Positions 26,496-35,569 of a stretch of DNA of 64,000 nucleotides are shown here, one piece after another. Where the stretch lies: assembly GCA_019694875.1 (NCBI GenBank), contig JAIBBC010000001.1, forward strand, positions 868,001-932,000. The letters run 5' to 3'. Under the pieces are notes generated by a model. That model saw only the letters and a list, made by a program, of their open reading frames with translations, was not told where the DNA came from and ran no database searches. The first letter of the stretch is position 1, and every line of letters starts with the position of its first letter. The position numbers and the translations under genes are program-made. This DNA comes from Cyclobacteriaceae bacterium. GTDB lineage: Bacteria > Bacteroidota > Bacteroidia > Cytophagales > Cyclobacteriaceae.

Positions 26496-26503
26496 CAAAA
26501 GTA
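26496..26503 (-). promoter_or_regulatory. Bacteroidota -7 box for the DUF4783 gene
   Basis: On the minus strand TACTTTTG matches TAnnTTTG, 16 bases ahead of the ATG at 26479. This position favours that ATG over the one at 26509. Confidence 0.5.
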
Positions 26504-26630
26504 TGCCATACAAAGGTGATTATGAAATTAACCTGAATATCCCACCAAGAGGCGGCATTTCGAACTAAATTTCAATTTGGTATGTATGCTTCCAGGGGGC
26601 CAAAGTAACCTCTTAATGCTTCAATAGAGT

Positions 26631-26638
26631 TATATTTG
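26631..26638 (+). promoter_or_regulatory. Bacteroidota -7 box for gpmI
   Basis: TATATTTG is a perfect TAnnTTTG lying 20 bases ahead of the gpmI ATG. No -33 TTG is seen at 17-23 bases. The rest of the 179-base divergent gap (26480-26658) holds only the opposing DUF4783 box. Confidence 0.55.
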
Positions 26639-26658
26639 CGGCCTAATTTCTTTGCATT

Positions 26659-28179
26659 ATGAATAAAAAGGTGCTGTTGATGATCCTGGATGGATGGGGC
26701 ATCGCGGTTAATAAAAACGTTTCCGCAATTGACCATGCCCGCACGCCATTTATTAATTCACTTTATCCGAAATATCCGAACAGCAAGCTTGAGGCTTCCG
26801 GCCTTGCCGTTGGCTTACCGGCCGGACAAATGGGTAACTCAGAAGTAGGCCACATGAACATCGGGGCCGGACGGGTGATTTATCAGGACCTGGTGAAAGT
26901 CAACAAGGCAATCACCGATAAGGAACTTGATAAAAATCCGTTGCTGCTTGATGCGATTCAATACGCAAAGTCAAACAACAGGAATTTCCATTTGATTGGA
27001 CTGGTTTCTGACGGTGGCGTGCACTCGCACATTGACCACCTGAAAGGCATTTGCTCAATCATTCATAACAACGGAATTAAAAATCTTTTTGTACACGCTT
27101 TTACAGACGGACGTGACACCGATCCGAAAGGAGGTATCGGCTATCTGAAAGATCTTCAAGACCATTTACGCCAAACGAGCGGAAAGATTGCAAGTGTTGT
27201 GGGGCGGTATTTTGCTATGGATCGCGACAAGCGCTGGGAACGTGTTAAGCTTGCGTACGATTTGCTTGTGCATGGAATCGGTGATGCCGCAACGGATGTT
27301 CTGGCAGCCGTTCAAAAATCGTATGATAACAATGTCACCGATGAATTTATCAAACCTATCGTGATGGTTGAAAACGGTAAGCCCGTTGCAACTATTCAGG
27401 AAGGCGATGTGGTATTGTGTTTTAACTTCCGTACCGATCGCGGACGCGAAATTACGCAAGCGTTAACGCAGCAGGATTTTCCGGAGCAAAACATGAAGGC
27501 CCTGAACCTGTATTATATCACGCTTACCAACTACGATGACACATTCAGGAATGTGAAAATCATTTTTGACAAGGATAACTTGAACAACACACTGGGTGAA
27601 GTATTGGCGAGAGCCGGGAAGAAACAAATCCGCATTGCGGAAACGGAAAAATATCCTCACGTTACATTCTTCTTTTCCGGTGGCCGGGAGCAGGAGTTTG
27701 AAGGCGAGACACGTATTCTTTGTCCGTCACCGAAAGTTGCTACGTACGACCTGAAGCCCGAGATGAGTGCAAACGATCTGAAGGACAAACTTATCCCGGA
27801 ACTTGATAAGAAGTATGCTGACTTTATTTGTCTGAATTTCGCGAACCCTGACATGGTTGGTCATACCGGTGTTTTTGAAGCTGTAGTTAAGGCATGCGAA
27901 ACAGTTGACTATTGTGCGAGTAAAGTAACCGAAGCAGCGTTGCGTAATGGTTATACGATTATCATCATTGCCGATCATGGTAATGCCGATTTCATGATCA
28001 ATGAAGATGGTACGCCTAATACTGCGCACACAACCAGTCTTGTTCCGTGCATTTTGGTAGATGACTCTTATAAAGGAACCCTTAAAAACGGTAAGCTGGG
28101 TGACCTCGCGCCAACCATTCTTACGCTGATGGGAATTCCGGTGCCACCGGAAATGACGGGTAACGTGCTGGTGGGGTAA
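26659..28179 (+). CDS. gpmI: 2,3-bisphosphoglycerate-independent phosphoglycerate mutase
   Basis: This 506-residue enzyme of the alkaline phosphatase superfamily interconverts 3- and 2-phosphoglycerate using two metal ions. The opening LMILDGWGI holds the first metal aspartate. The phosphorylated serine is in GQMGNSEVGHMNIGAGR (near residue 64). HAFTDGRDTDPKGG, RYFAMDRDKRWER, and the second metal cluster in FANPDMVGHTG and IADHGNADFMINEDG complete the site. Length is standard. A lipoprotein gene follows 14 bases later. Confidence 0.97.
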   Translation: MNKKVLLMILDGWGIAVNKNVSAIDHARTPFINSLYPKYPNSKLEASGLAVGLPAGQMGNSEVGHMNIGAGRVIYQDLVKVNKAITDKELDKNPLLLDAIQYAKSNNRNFHLIGLVSDGGVHSHIDHLKGICSIIHNNGIKNLFVHAFTDGRDTDPKGGIGYLKDLQDHLRQTSGKIASVVGRYFAMDRDKRWERVKLAYDLLVHGIGDAATDVLAAVQKSYDNNVTDEFIKPIVMVENGKPVATIQEGDVVLCFNFRTDRGREITQALTQQDFPEQNMKALNLYYITLTNYDDTFRNVKIIFDKDNLNNTLGEVLARAGKKQIRIAETEKYPHVTFFFSGGREQEFEGETRILCPSPKVATYDLKPEMSANDLKDKLIPELDKKYADFICLNFANPDMVGHTGVFEAVVKACETVDYCASKVTEAALRNGYTIIIIADHGNADFMINEDGTPNTAHTTSLVPCILVDDSYKGTLKNGKLGDLAPTILTLMGIPVPPEMTGNVLVG

Positions 28180-28193
28180 CAAATCGGGCAGAA

Positions 28194-28793
28194 GTGAGAA
28201 GTATATTCTTTTTTCTCGCAGTAGCAGTTTTGGTCGGGGCTTGTAAAAACGAGCGGAAGCAGACCGTCTTTTATTATCCGATCGATAGCCTGATCGAGGC
28301 CCAGGTTTTTTATCTGTCGGAATCGCATGCATCTCTTTCCAAAAAAGCAACCATTGATGGTGAACATGATGAGATTGTTACTCCGAAAGACACCACCGGC
28401 TGGCGCCACGAGCTGAATGTATTCGCACAGCTCAACGACATCAATAAACCTTCCAATTATCGCAAATACCAGGTGGAAACAGGCAAACGAGACGCAAACA
28501 GCAACCTGTTGGTATACTCCATGGAAAGTAACGATTCGTTGCCGGTAGATTATTTGAAGATTTATTATCTCAGCGATCTGAACAACATTCGCAAGATAGA
28601 AGCCCGCTATCATGAAGAAAATTCGTTGCTGGGCAACGCGCGATTGCTCAGCAGTAGCCGACTATTGACAATGAATTTTGAAAACATCAACAATAAAATC
28701 GTGCTCACATCCTACTCTATCACCGGGGGACAGAAAACGCTCTTGGGCGATACTGTTCAATTCTCGGTTAACGGGATGATTACATTACCTTAA
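28194..28793 (+). CDS. Putative lipoprotein of unknown function
   Basis: This 199-residue protein starts at GTG and has a lipoprotein signal (RSIFFFLAVAVLVGAC) giving a lipidated cysteine at about residue 17. The mature part is mixed alpha/beta with no motif I recognise; its middle contains DSLIEAQVFYLSESHASLSKKA and a strand-rich C-terminus. It lies between gpmI (14 bases) and the ABC exporter gene (2 bases), so it is probably part of that operon. The two following genes are an exporter and a Fur regulator. I do not recognise the family. Confidence 0.75.
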   Translation: MRSIFFFLAVAVLVGACKNERKQTVFYYPIDSLIEAQVFYLSESHASLSKKATIDGEHDEIVTPKDTTGWRHELNVFAQLNDINKPSNYRKYQVETGKRDANSNLLVYSMESNDSLPVDYLKIYYLSDLNNIRKIEARYHEENSLLGNARLLSSSRLLTMNFENINNKIVLTSYSITGGQKTLLGDTVQFSVNGMITLP

Positions 28794-28795
28794 TT

Positions 28796-30589
28796 ATGGC
28801 TAAACGTTCGCACGAACCCTTACGGAAAGAAGAAAAGCGAAAACTTGATAAGGCCGGCCTCAAAAAGCTGGCGGGCATTTTCCGCTTCATGCTGCCGTAC
28901 AAGGGCTTGTTCATTCTGGGTTTGATGGCGCTTGGGTTATCCACGTTTACCATCATGGCATTCCCTAAACTCGCGGGCGAACTGGTTGATGTTGCCACGG
29001 GGAGCTCAAAGTACTTCTCTACCATCGAACAAGTAGTGATTACGCTGGTAATTGTTTTATTTATTCAGAGCATATTTTCTTTTATCCGGGTGTATACATT
29101 CTCCAATGTTAGCGAACGGGGAATTGCAGACGTCCGTAAAGCCGTGTATCAAAAAATACTGTGGTTGCCGATGACGTTTTTTGACTCGCGGAGAACCGGT
29201 GAGTTGATGAGCCGGATCACTTCCGATGTAGCTACGCTTCAGGACACATTCAGTTTTACGTTAGCCGAATTCTTCCGGCAAGTACTTTCATTGATCTTCG
29301 GTACCATTATAATTTTCTATCTCACTCCATCGCTCGCGCTGTTTATGCTGCTTACGTTTCCGGTTATTGTAGTAGCTGCCCTTATTTTTGGTACCTATAT
29401 CCGAAAGCTTTCGCGCAAAACTCAGGACAAGCTTGCAGAGGTTAATGTAATTGTGGAAGAATCTTTTCAATCAATCTTCGTGGTGAAAGCGTTTACAAAC
29501 GAGCTGTTTCAAATCAACAAGTTCACGAAGGCGTTGCAGAAGGTTGTGATGGTAGCCATCCGGTCATCGTTATACAGAAGTCTCTTTGTTTCGTTCGTCA
29601 TTTTTGTTTTGTTCGGTGGAATTGTTGCCATCGGATGGCATGGTGCTAACCTGGTACAGACACATGAGTTACAACCCGGAGAACTTTTTTCATTTGTGTT
29701 CTATACTGCCATTATCGGATTTTCAATTGCAGGACTGGGAGATATCTATGCTCAATTGCAGCGTGCAATAGGCGCATCGGAGCGTGTTCTTGACATTCTC
29801 GCATTACAGGACGAAGCGGAACCGATAGATGACCAGCGTTTACAGTTAAGTGGAGAAATTGTTTTCGATAACGTTTCATTCTCTTATCCGTCCCGCGTTG
29901 ATTATCCTGTTTTAAAAGATCTCAACTTTAAGATAAAGACCGGAGAGAAGATTGCGCTCGTAGGCAAAAGCGGTTCGGGTAAATCAACCATTATCAATCT
30001 GTTGATGCGGTTCTATCCGGTTACGGAAGGAAGCATCGTGGTCGATGGTGTCGATATTCAATCCTATCATCTTACAGGTTACCGTCATAACCTGGGTGTG
30101 GTTCCGCAGGAGGTAATTTTGTTCGGAGGAACCATTGAAGAGAATATCGCATACGGAAAACCGGGCGCTTCGCTGGAAGAAGTAACAGAAGCTGCGCGCA
30201 AAGCCAATGCACTCGAATTCATTGAACGTTTCCCCGAAGGCTTTAAAACCCTGGTGGGTGAACGGGGTGTAAAATTATCTGGCGGGCAACGTCAGCGCAT
30301 CGCCATTGCACGCGCCATTTTGAAAGACCCTGCTATTCTCGTTCTGGATGAAGCTACCAGCTCGCTCGATGCGCAATCAGAAGTTCTCGTTCAGCAGGCG
30401 CTGGAAAAATTGATGGAAGGCCGAACCACAATTGTAATTGCCCACCGCCTAAGCACCATTAAAAAAGTAGACCGCATTTTTGTCATAAACGAAGGCCGCC
30501 TTGCGGAAATGGGCTCCCATGCTGAACTTACGCAGGTAAATAACGGTATATATAGTACGCTGCTTAAGTTGCAGCTTCATGAATCATGA
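28796..30589 (+). CDS. ABC transporter, fused permease and ATPase (MsbA-like)
   Basis: This 597-residue half-transporter has six membrane helices over about residues 30-300 (with IMAFPKLAGELVDVATG and MSRITSDVATLQDTFSFTL) and an ATPase domain from about 350. Walker A is ALVGKSGSGKSTI, the signature is VKLSGGQRQRIAIARAIL, Walker B is ILVLDEATSSLD, and the H-loop is VIAHRLSTI. It should work as a homodimer exporting a lipid or amphipathic compound. Its stop overlaps the next ATG by 4 bases, which couples the exporter to the Fur-family gene. The substrate is unknown. Confidence 0.92.
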   Translation: MAKRSHEPLRKEEKRKLDKAGLKKLAGIFRFMLPYKGLFILGLMALGLSTFTIMAFPKLAGELVDVATGSSKYFSTIEQVVITLVIVLFIQSIFSFIRVYTFSNVSERGIADVRKAVYQKILWLPMTFFDSRRTGELMSRITSDVATLQDTFSFTLAEFFRQVLSLIFGTIIIFYLTPSLALFMLLTFPVIVVAALIFGTYIRKLSRKTQDKLAEVNVIVEESFQSIFVVKAFTNELFQINKFTKALQKVVMVAIRSSLYRSLFVSFVIFVLFGGIVAIGWHGANLVQTHELQPGELFSFVFYTAIIGFSIAGLGDIYAQLQRAIGASERVLDILALQDEAEPIDDQRLQLSGEIVFDNVSFSYPSRVDYPVLKDLNFKIKTGEKIALVGKSGSGKSTIINLLMRFYPVTEGSIVVDGVDIQSYHLTGYRHNLGVVPQEVILFGGTIEENIAYGKPGASLEEVTEAARKANALEFIERFPEGFKTLVGERGVKLSGGQRQRIAIARAILKDPAILVLDEATSSLDAQSEVLVQQALEKLMEGRTTIVIAHRLSTIKKVDRIFVINEGRLAEMGSHAELTQVNNGIYSTLLKLQLHES

Positions 30590-30996
30590 ACAGTTCATTT
30601 CGCATCCTGAGAGATTTCAAGCTTCGGTCTACTCCAAGCCGGGCTGCTATTTTGGATGCGTTTCTCACGCACAATTACGCGCTTTCTCATGGCGACCTTG
30701 AAAAAGAGGTGCCGGCTTCGTTCGACCGGGTAACTGTTTACCGGACGTTAAAAACCTTCCTTGACAAAGGACTTATTCATAAAGTACTTGATGGGGAAGG
30801 GGGAATGAAATACGCCCTTTGCAGCGAAGCCTGCACCACCGCAAACCATCATCACGACCACGTTCATTTCAAGTGCATTCAGTGCGGACAAACCAACTGT
30901 TTACAGGTTGAAATCCCCGAAATTAAGCTGCCAAAAGGGTATCAGGCAGGGGAGATAAACCTGCTCATTCAGGGCATTTGCGGTACCTGCCGTTAA
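30586..30996 (+). CDS. Fur-family regulator, probably zinc-responsive (Zur)
   Basis: This 136-residue protein has the Fur winged helix (LRSTPSRAAILDAFLTHN, then SFDRVTVYRTLKTFLDKGLIHKVLDGEG) and a C-terminal metal-binding dimer domain. Metal ligands are in HHHDHVHFKCIQCGQTNCL and the final ICGTCR, giving two CxxC pairs. The sequence is closer to Zur/PerR-type members than to classical Fur. It follows the ABC transporter with 4-base overlap. A candidate target is the palindrome over the TonB-receptor start at 45276-45290. Metal specificity is inferred. Confidence 0.88.
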   Translation: MNSSFRILRDFKLRSTPSRAAILDAFLTHNYALSHGDLEKEVPASFDRVTVYRTLKTFLDKGLIHKVLDGEGGMKYALCSEACTTANHHHDHVHFKCIQCGQTNCLQVEIPEIKLPKGYQAGEINLLIQGICGTCR

Positions 30997-31055
30997 AATT
31001 CATTTGAATTCGGTTTCCTTTTCAAGTAATCCCCTATAAATCACCCGTGTAAGTT

Positions 31056-31084
31056 TTTGGGATTAAATTAAATTAGTACTTTTG
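31056..31084 (+). promoter_or_regulatory. Bacteroidota sigma-A promoter for the TerC gene
   Basis: A TTTG (31056-31059) and a TACTTTTG -7 box (31077-31084) are 17 bases apart, matching both elements of the consensus. Transcription should start near 31090, giving an unusually long leader of about 70 bases before the TTG start at 31159. Confidence 0.65.
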
Positions 31085-31090
31085 AAGGCT

Positions 31091-31131
31091 GTAGGCAGCT
31101 AAAACCGCTAAAAACTTGGCAACTTGCCTAC
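31091..31131 (+). promoter_or_regulatory. Possible structured leader of the TerC message
   Basis: GTAGGCA (31091-31097) and TGCCTAC (31125-31131) can form a 7-base stem closing a 27-base internal loop, right at the predicted 5' end of the transcript. TerC-type genes elsewhere are often controlled by manganese riboswitches, but the yybP-ykoY consensus is not visible on this strand. Confidence 0.3.
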
Positions 31132-31158
31132 TCCCCTAAATGCTGAACTGAGAACCAT

Positions 31159-32181
31159 TTGCTGAGAACATTCGATATACTCCTCTTTTCCCTTTTCAGT
31201 GGCGGTCAGCGAGAGACTATTCTCTTCGGTATTTTCCTTGCTGTCATTATTATTTTCATGGTTGTCGATCTGGGGCTGTTTCATAAACAGGCTCATAAAA
31301 TCACAACCAAGTCAGCACTGTATCAATCTATCTTCTGGGTATCCATCAGTACGCTATTCGGGTTGCTGATTTATTTCGGTGGTCCGTATGCACACCTGGA
31401 GGGAGGAGTTCCTTCAAATCTGACAGGCTCTGATGCTGCAGTTCTTTATTTCTCTACATACTTAACGGAGTACGCACTTTCGGTCGATAACATCTTCGTG
31501 ATTCTGTTGATCCTGAAGTATTTTAAGGTTGATGAAACATTCTATCATAAGATTCTATTCTGGGGAATTTTAGGTGCAGTTATTTTCCGTGCAATATTCA
31601 TTTTTGTGGGTGCAATCCTCATCCACAAATTCCACTGGATTCTGTACATCTTTGGCGTATTCCTGATCTATTCCGGAATCCGGATTTACTTTGAAGATGG
31701 TGACGAAAAGATTGAGCCTGAGAAAAATCCAATCCTAAAAATCTGTCGCAGATATCTTCCAATTTCTGCAACGGACAATGGAGGAAAATTCTTTTTCACC
31801 GAAAACGGAAAATGGTTCTTCACGCCATTGTTTCTGGTGGTTGTTCTGATCGAAACGACCGATCTCATTTTTGCAGTTGACTCTATTCCGGCTGCCTTTG
31901 CGATCACGCAGAATGAATTCCTGATTTATACATCGAACATTTTTGCAGTAATGGGATTGCGCGCCATGTTCTTCCTGCTGGCGGGCATTATCGATAAATT
32001 CTATCTCCTTCAGAAAGGTCTTTCAATCATTCTTTTCTTCATCGGTGCGAAAATGCTCCTGGAAATTTTCCATATCGAACTGAACGTGTACCTCTCGTTT
32101 ACGGTTATCATCGCCACGCTAACGCTGTCGATTATATTCTCTGTGCTGATTCCCCGCAAGGAGAAGGCCGAAGCCGAATAA
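31159..32181 (+). CDS. TerC-family integral membrane protein
   Basis: This 340-residue protein has nine or so hydrophobic helices. The start is TTG at 31159; the frame is closed by a stop 15 bases upstream and no ATG occurs before residue 35. Family hallmarks are VVDLGLFHKQAHKITTKSAL, TYLTEYALSVDNIFVILLIL with its conserved Asp/Asn, and LFLVVVLIETTDLIFAVDSIPAAFAIT. TerC/Alx proteins export manganese or help metallate exoenzymes; tellurite resistance is the historic name. It ends 3 bases from the convergent TerB/LETM1-like gene. Confidence 0.92.
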   Translation: MLRTFDILLFSLFSGGQRETILFGIFLAVIIIFMVVDLGLFHKQAHKITTKSALYQSIFWVSISTLFGLLIYFGGPYAHLEGGVPSNLTGSDAAVLYFSTYLTEYALSVDNIFVILLILKYFKVDETFYHKILFWGILGAVIFRAIFIFVGAILIHKFHWILYIFGVFLIYSGIRIYFEDGDEKIEPEKNPILKICRRYLPISATDNGGKFFFTENGKWFFTPLFLVVVLIETTDLIFAVDSIPAAFAITQNEFLIYTSNIFAVMGLRAMFFLLAGIIDKFYLLQKGLSIILFFIGAKMLLEIFHIELNVYLSFTVIIATLTLSIIFSVLIPRKEKAEAE

Positions 32182-32184
32182 TTT

Positions 32185-33444
32185 CTATAATTCTTCTGTA
32201 AACAGATTCTTAGGCAGAATCTTCATCAACACCGGAAGTGTCAAAAATCGTTGAGGCAGTGAAATAATCACAAATGTTGGTATCGTTTTAAGGATAACGA
32301 TCAACTCATGCCGGATATGCTCATTTTCTTCAGGCGAAAGCTCTTCGGTTCTCGCCTTTTTGAGTAACCCAACAACTTCTTCCCGGTCCTGAATTTCTTT
32401 GATCAACCGGGTTTTATTTTTCTCGGCAATCTTTGAAATACGGCTGATAAAGTCCTCACTAACCTGCTTGTAGTCCTGCTTGTCCTGCAGATAATCCAGC
32501 TGTTCCCAGTGTTCCAGAACAAAGCCCTCGATGGCAATCAGGCTGTTATCGAGATCGTCTTCCGATAATCCGAGATAACTGCAGAAGCGCTTCATGAAAT
32601 TATGTTCGGCCTGCTCCACTTTCTTATCGGCCCATGTAGTCAGAATGGCTATTTCAAGGAAGAATTTTTTAAGTATCCATGAGTTTTCCGAAGGGAGGTT
32701 GATCGACTCCACGTCAATACCCTTATCAAACAGGGTCATGGCTTCTTTTCGCCTCTCCGTATTGAGGTCACTGCTGTGAATGAAGAGTTCAAGCATCTTG
32801 CGTTCTTCGAAGTCAACGGTGTTATCGCAGTGAGCGGCCGCTGCGATCACCTTAACAATCGAAAAGCGAAGCTCGTCACGTTCATACCGGAAGAAGTCCG
32901 CTACGATCTTATCGGCATTCGTGTGAATCCATTGGCCGAAAATAAATACATCCAGAAACAACAGGCTGTTATGGAAGAAGTACGTCCAGAAGTTTCCCTG
33001 AAATTCAACCGTACGCTCTACGCGTTTGTCCAGAATTTTTTCGGCTACCTCGACTGGTGAGCGTTTTTTACCAAAAAGACTCTTGGTGGGTATTGCGAGT
33101 TCGGGAAAGATGTTATTGTAAAAGTTTCCGATGTTTTCAATCGTCTTCAAAAAAACCTGCGAAAGGTCTTCCGAAGTTTTTACCGGCTTGTCGTAAAACA
33201 AAAGTGAACTACTGATCAGACTTTCCGCCAGCAGAATCTTCATCTTATCCTTCTCGCTCCAGTTTTCAGAATTCGGATAATCAAGATGCCCAACATTCTG
33301 GCCATACATCAACCCGGTAGGCTGAAGAATTCTATAGAGCGAATGCTCCGGATGCGACCCACGCTTCTGCAGCGAAAGATCTTTAAGCGCATCTTTCTTA
33401 AAATCGAGGTATTCTTGTAACCAACCTTTTTCGTTAGGTTTCAT
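32185..33444 (-). CDS. TerB-like and LETM1-like domain protein
   Basis: This 419-residue protein lacks a signal peptide. A TerB-like helical segment lies near residues 195-245 (VKVIAAAAHCDNTVDFEERKMLELFIHSSDLN) with a second related acidic part around 268-300 (ILTTWADKKVEQAEHNFMKRFCSYLGLSEDD). The last 70 residues (KARTEELSPEENEHIRHELIVILKTIPTFVIISLPQRFLTLPVLMKILPK) resemble the ribosome-binding/LETM1-like region of mitochondrial LETM1. The role is unknown; ion homeostasis or membrane-ribosome tethering are guesses. It sits convergent to terC and a few genes from a separate TerB-like protein. Confidence 0.7.
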   Translation of the reverse strand: MKPNEKGWLQEYLDFKKDALKDLSLQKRGSHPEHSLYRILQPTGLMYGQNVGHLDYPNSENWSEKDKMKILLAESLISSSLLFYDKPVKTSEDLSQVFLKTIENIGNFYNNIFPELAIPTKSLFGKKRSPVEVAEKILDKRVERTVEFQGNFWTYFFHNSLLFLDVFIFGQWIHTNADKIVADFFRYERDELRFSIVKVIAAAAHCDNTVDFEERKMLELFIHSSDLNTERRKEAMTLFDKGIDVESINLPSENSWILKKFFLEIAILTTWADKKVEQAEHNFMKRFCSYLGLSEDDLDNSLIAIEGFVLEHWEQLDYLQDKQDYKQVSEDFISRISKIAEKNKTRLIKEIQDREEVVGLLKKARTEELSPEENEHIRHELIVILKTIPTFVIISLPQRFLTLPVLMKILPKNLFTEEL

Positions 33445-33498
33445 GAGGCTAGTGCGGGGATGAGATCAAATTAGACAATCCTGATCGTTGAAAAAAAT

Positions 33499-34014
33499 TT
33501 ACTTTAACGCTTCGCGCCAGCCTTTTTTCTCCATGGATTTTGCTGACTCCTCCACCTTTCCCTTCAGTGATTTTTTAAACTGATCCAGTTTTTTTGCGAC
33601 AGCCTTATCAGCGGATCCGATAATTTGAGCTGCGAGAATACCGGCATTGCGGGCTCCATTTAATGCTACCGTTGCCACCGGAACTCCTGATGGCATCTGC
33701 AAAATAGAAAGCACCGAATCCCAACCGTCAATTGAATTTGATGATTTGATCGGCACACCGATTACCGGCAACGAAGTTATGGATGCCACCATACCCGGCA
33801 AATGGGCGGCTCCGCCCGCCCCGGCAACAATCACTTTTATTCCGCGTGTGCGGGCATCTGTAGCGTACTCCACCATACGAAGCGGGGTCCGATGAGCCGA
33901 AACTACCGTTATCTCGAACGGAACATTCAATTCTTCGAGTACTTCGGCAGCCTCCTTCATGATTTTGAGGTCCGACTGGCTTCCCATAATAATTCCCACT
34001 ACCGGCTTTGTCAT
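33499..34014 (-). CDS. purE: N5-carboxyaminoimidazole ribonucleotide mutase
   Basis: This 171-residue enzyme has the class I PurE signature [23 protein letters not shown] with the catalytic serine and aspartate, [15 protein letters not shown] with the catalytic histidine, [18 protein letters not shown], and [20 protein letters not shown]. It moves the carboxylate from N5-CAIR to give CAIR in purine synthesis. The ATG overlaps the purK stop by 4 bases, so PurK and PurE, which act in sequence, are coupled. A 40-residue lysine-rich tail follows the core. Confidence 0.96.
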   Translation of the reverse strand: MTKPVVGIIMGSQSDLKIMKEAAEVLEELNVPFEITVVSAHRTPLRMVEYATDARTRGIKVIVAGAGGAAHLPGMVASITSLPVIGVPIKSSNSIDGWDSVLSILQMPSGVPVATVALNGARNAGILAAQIIGSADKAVAKKLDQFKKSLKGKVEESAKSMEKKGWREALK

Positions 34015-35147
34015 GCAATTACCTTGAGAGTTTGTTTTACAAAGTTCGCTTTCTTTTTCAAGCTGTCAATATCATCATCTAAAATGGTCACGTGCCCCAT
34101 TTTACGAAATGGTTTTGTCTGGTTTTTACCGTATAAATGAACATGTACACCTTTCACATTCATAACTTCTTCAAACCCCGCATACCGGGCAGGTCCGGAA
34201 AATCCAGGCTCACCGAGTAAATTCACCATGGCACTGGGCATGATCAAATCGGTCTTACCGAGCGGCAAACCGGTGATAGCACGCAGGTGCTGTTCATATT
34301 GAGAAGTTACATTAGCTTCTATTGTTTGATGACCGCTGTTATGCGGACGAGGAGCGATTTCGTTAACCAACACTTCGCCTGAAGCAGTTACAAACATTTC
34401 AACCGCCAGTAATCCAACCATGTTGAGTTTTTCAATGATGCTGCGTGCAATTGCGTCAGCCCGTTGAGCCACATCCGTTGATATCTGTGCGGGTGCAAAC
34501 AAATACTCAACAAGATTTTGGGTCGGATGAAATACCATTTCAACAGCCGGAAAAGTGTCGACCTGGCCATGCGTATTCCGTGCAACAATCACCGAAATTT
34601 CCTTTTCAAACGGCACAAGTTCTTCAAGCAACCCGGGTTTATCGAACGCGTGTTGTAAATCACCTGCTCCACGCAGAATCTGAACTCCGCGCCCATCGTA
34701 TCCTTCTTTCCCAAGTTTATTAACCATCGGGTAGCGCACGTGCCGGGCAACATCATCCTTGTTCTCGGTCAGCACGAAATAGGCCGTGGATATGCCGTTG
34801 CTTTTATAAAATGTCTTTTGAACTCGTTTATCCTGAATCAGCTCGATTACTTCCGGTTGCGGAAAAACTTTTTTGCCTTTTCGAACAAGTTCCTTGAGGG
34901 CGCTTGTGTTAACGTTCTCAATTTCTATGGTAATGATATCACACAACTCGCCAAACTTCATTACAGTGTCATAATCGGTAAGCTTGCCTTCAGAAAAGGG
35001 CGCCAGCGAACTGCAGGGTGCGTTTTTGTCGGGATCGAGAACGCTGAAATTAAAATTGAAGTCTATCCCTGATTGAATGAGCATGCGGCCGAGTTGACCT
35101 CCGCCTAAAATTCCGAGTTTGAAATCCTGGTTAAATGTATTCGCCAC
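34011..35147 (-). CDS. purK: N5-carboxyaminoimidazole ribonucleotide synthase
   Basis: This ATP-grasp enzyme converts AIR and bicarbonate to N5-CAIR. From the GTG at 35147 it has 378 residues ([23 protein letters not shown]). A GTG at 35171 that overlaps the VOC gene stop is also possible and would add eight residues. Features are the GGGQLGRML loop, [17 protein letters not shown] for ATP binding, [13 protein letters not shown]-type strand, [24 protein letters not shown] for metal binding, and the [18 protein letters not shown]-terminal signature. It is followed by purE. Confidence 0.95.
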   Translation of the reverse strand: MANTFNQDFKLGILGGGQLGRMLIQSGIDFNFNFSVLDPDKNAPCSSLAPFSEGKLTDYDTVMKFGELCDIITIEIENVNTSALKELVRKGKKVFPQPEVIELIQDKRVQKTFYKSNGISTAYFVLTENKDDVARHVRYPMVNKLGKEGYDGRGVQILRGAGDLQHAFDKPGLLEELVPFEKEISVIVARNTHGQVDTFPAVEMVFHPTQNLVEYLFAPAQISTDVAQRADAIARSIIEKLNMVGLLAVEMFVTASGEVLVNEIAPRPHNSGHQTIEANVTSQYEQHLRAITGLPLGKTDLIMPSAMVNLLGEPGFSGPARYAGFEEVMNVKGVHVHLYGKNQTKPFRKMGHVTILDDDIDSLKKKANFVKQTLKVIA

Positions 35148-35167
35148 GTTGCAAGTTAGTGTTAAAA

Positions 35168-35569
35168 TCACTCAGACCATACTGAGCAGATTTCAAGGCG
35201 ATTGTTGTCAGGGTCAAGTGTTTCGAACTCATAATATCCGTCACCGGTTTTTCGCGGGCCTCGCAAAATCTTGCATCCGGCATCCCGCATGGTTTCGCAC
35301 ATCCTGTCGACCTCAGCCATGCTGCCTGCTGCAAACGCGATATGGATTATTCCGAGATATTGATCAATCGGATTATTTAAATTCTCAGGAACTTCCGGTT
35401 TTTTCATGAGTTCAAGGCGAGCTCCATTATCAAACCGGATAAAATAGCTTTCAAATCGGGTTGTTGGATTTATGTATTTAGCAGAACAGGTTCCGTTGAA
35501 GAACTTCACATAAAAATCCCTTAGTTCATCAAGCCGCGTTGTCCAGATTGCAACGTGTTCGAGGGTCAT
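35168..35569 (-). CDS. VOC (glyoxalase/dioxygenase) family protein
   Basis: This 133-residue protein has two beta-alpha-beta-beta-beta modules. LEHVAIWTTRLDELRDFYVKFF opens the first and contains the metal histidine, GIIHIAFAAGSMAEVDRMCETMRDAG opens the second, and GDGYYEFETLDPDNNRLEICSVW holds the terminal metal glutamate. Substrates of the family range from methylglyoxal-glutathione to antibiotics. None can be assigned here. Its ATG overlaps the stop of the HEAT-cyclophilin gene by 4 bases, and its own stop lies close to the purK start. Confidence 0.87.
   Translation of the reverse strand: MTLEHVAIWTTRLDELRDFYVKFFNGTCSAKYINPTTRFESYFIRFDNGARLELMKKPEVPENLNNPIDQYLGIIHIAFAAGSMAEVDRMCETMRDAGCKILRGPRKTGDGYYEFETLDPDNNRLEICSVWSE

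Noticed and set aside
30997-31010. AATTCATTTGAATT palindrome just after the Fur-family stop
   Set aside because: Arms are 6 bases, AT-rich and without a T run, so neither a terminator nor a convincing operator.
31091-31158. yybP-ykoY manganese riboswitch in the TerC leader
   Set aside because: The conserved AGGGGAGTAG-like element appears only on the opposite strand, and the rest of the consensus is missing on the sense strand.
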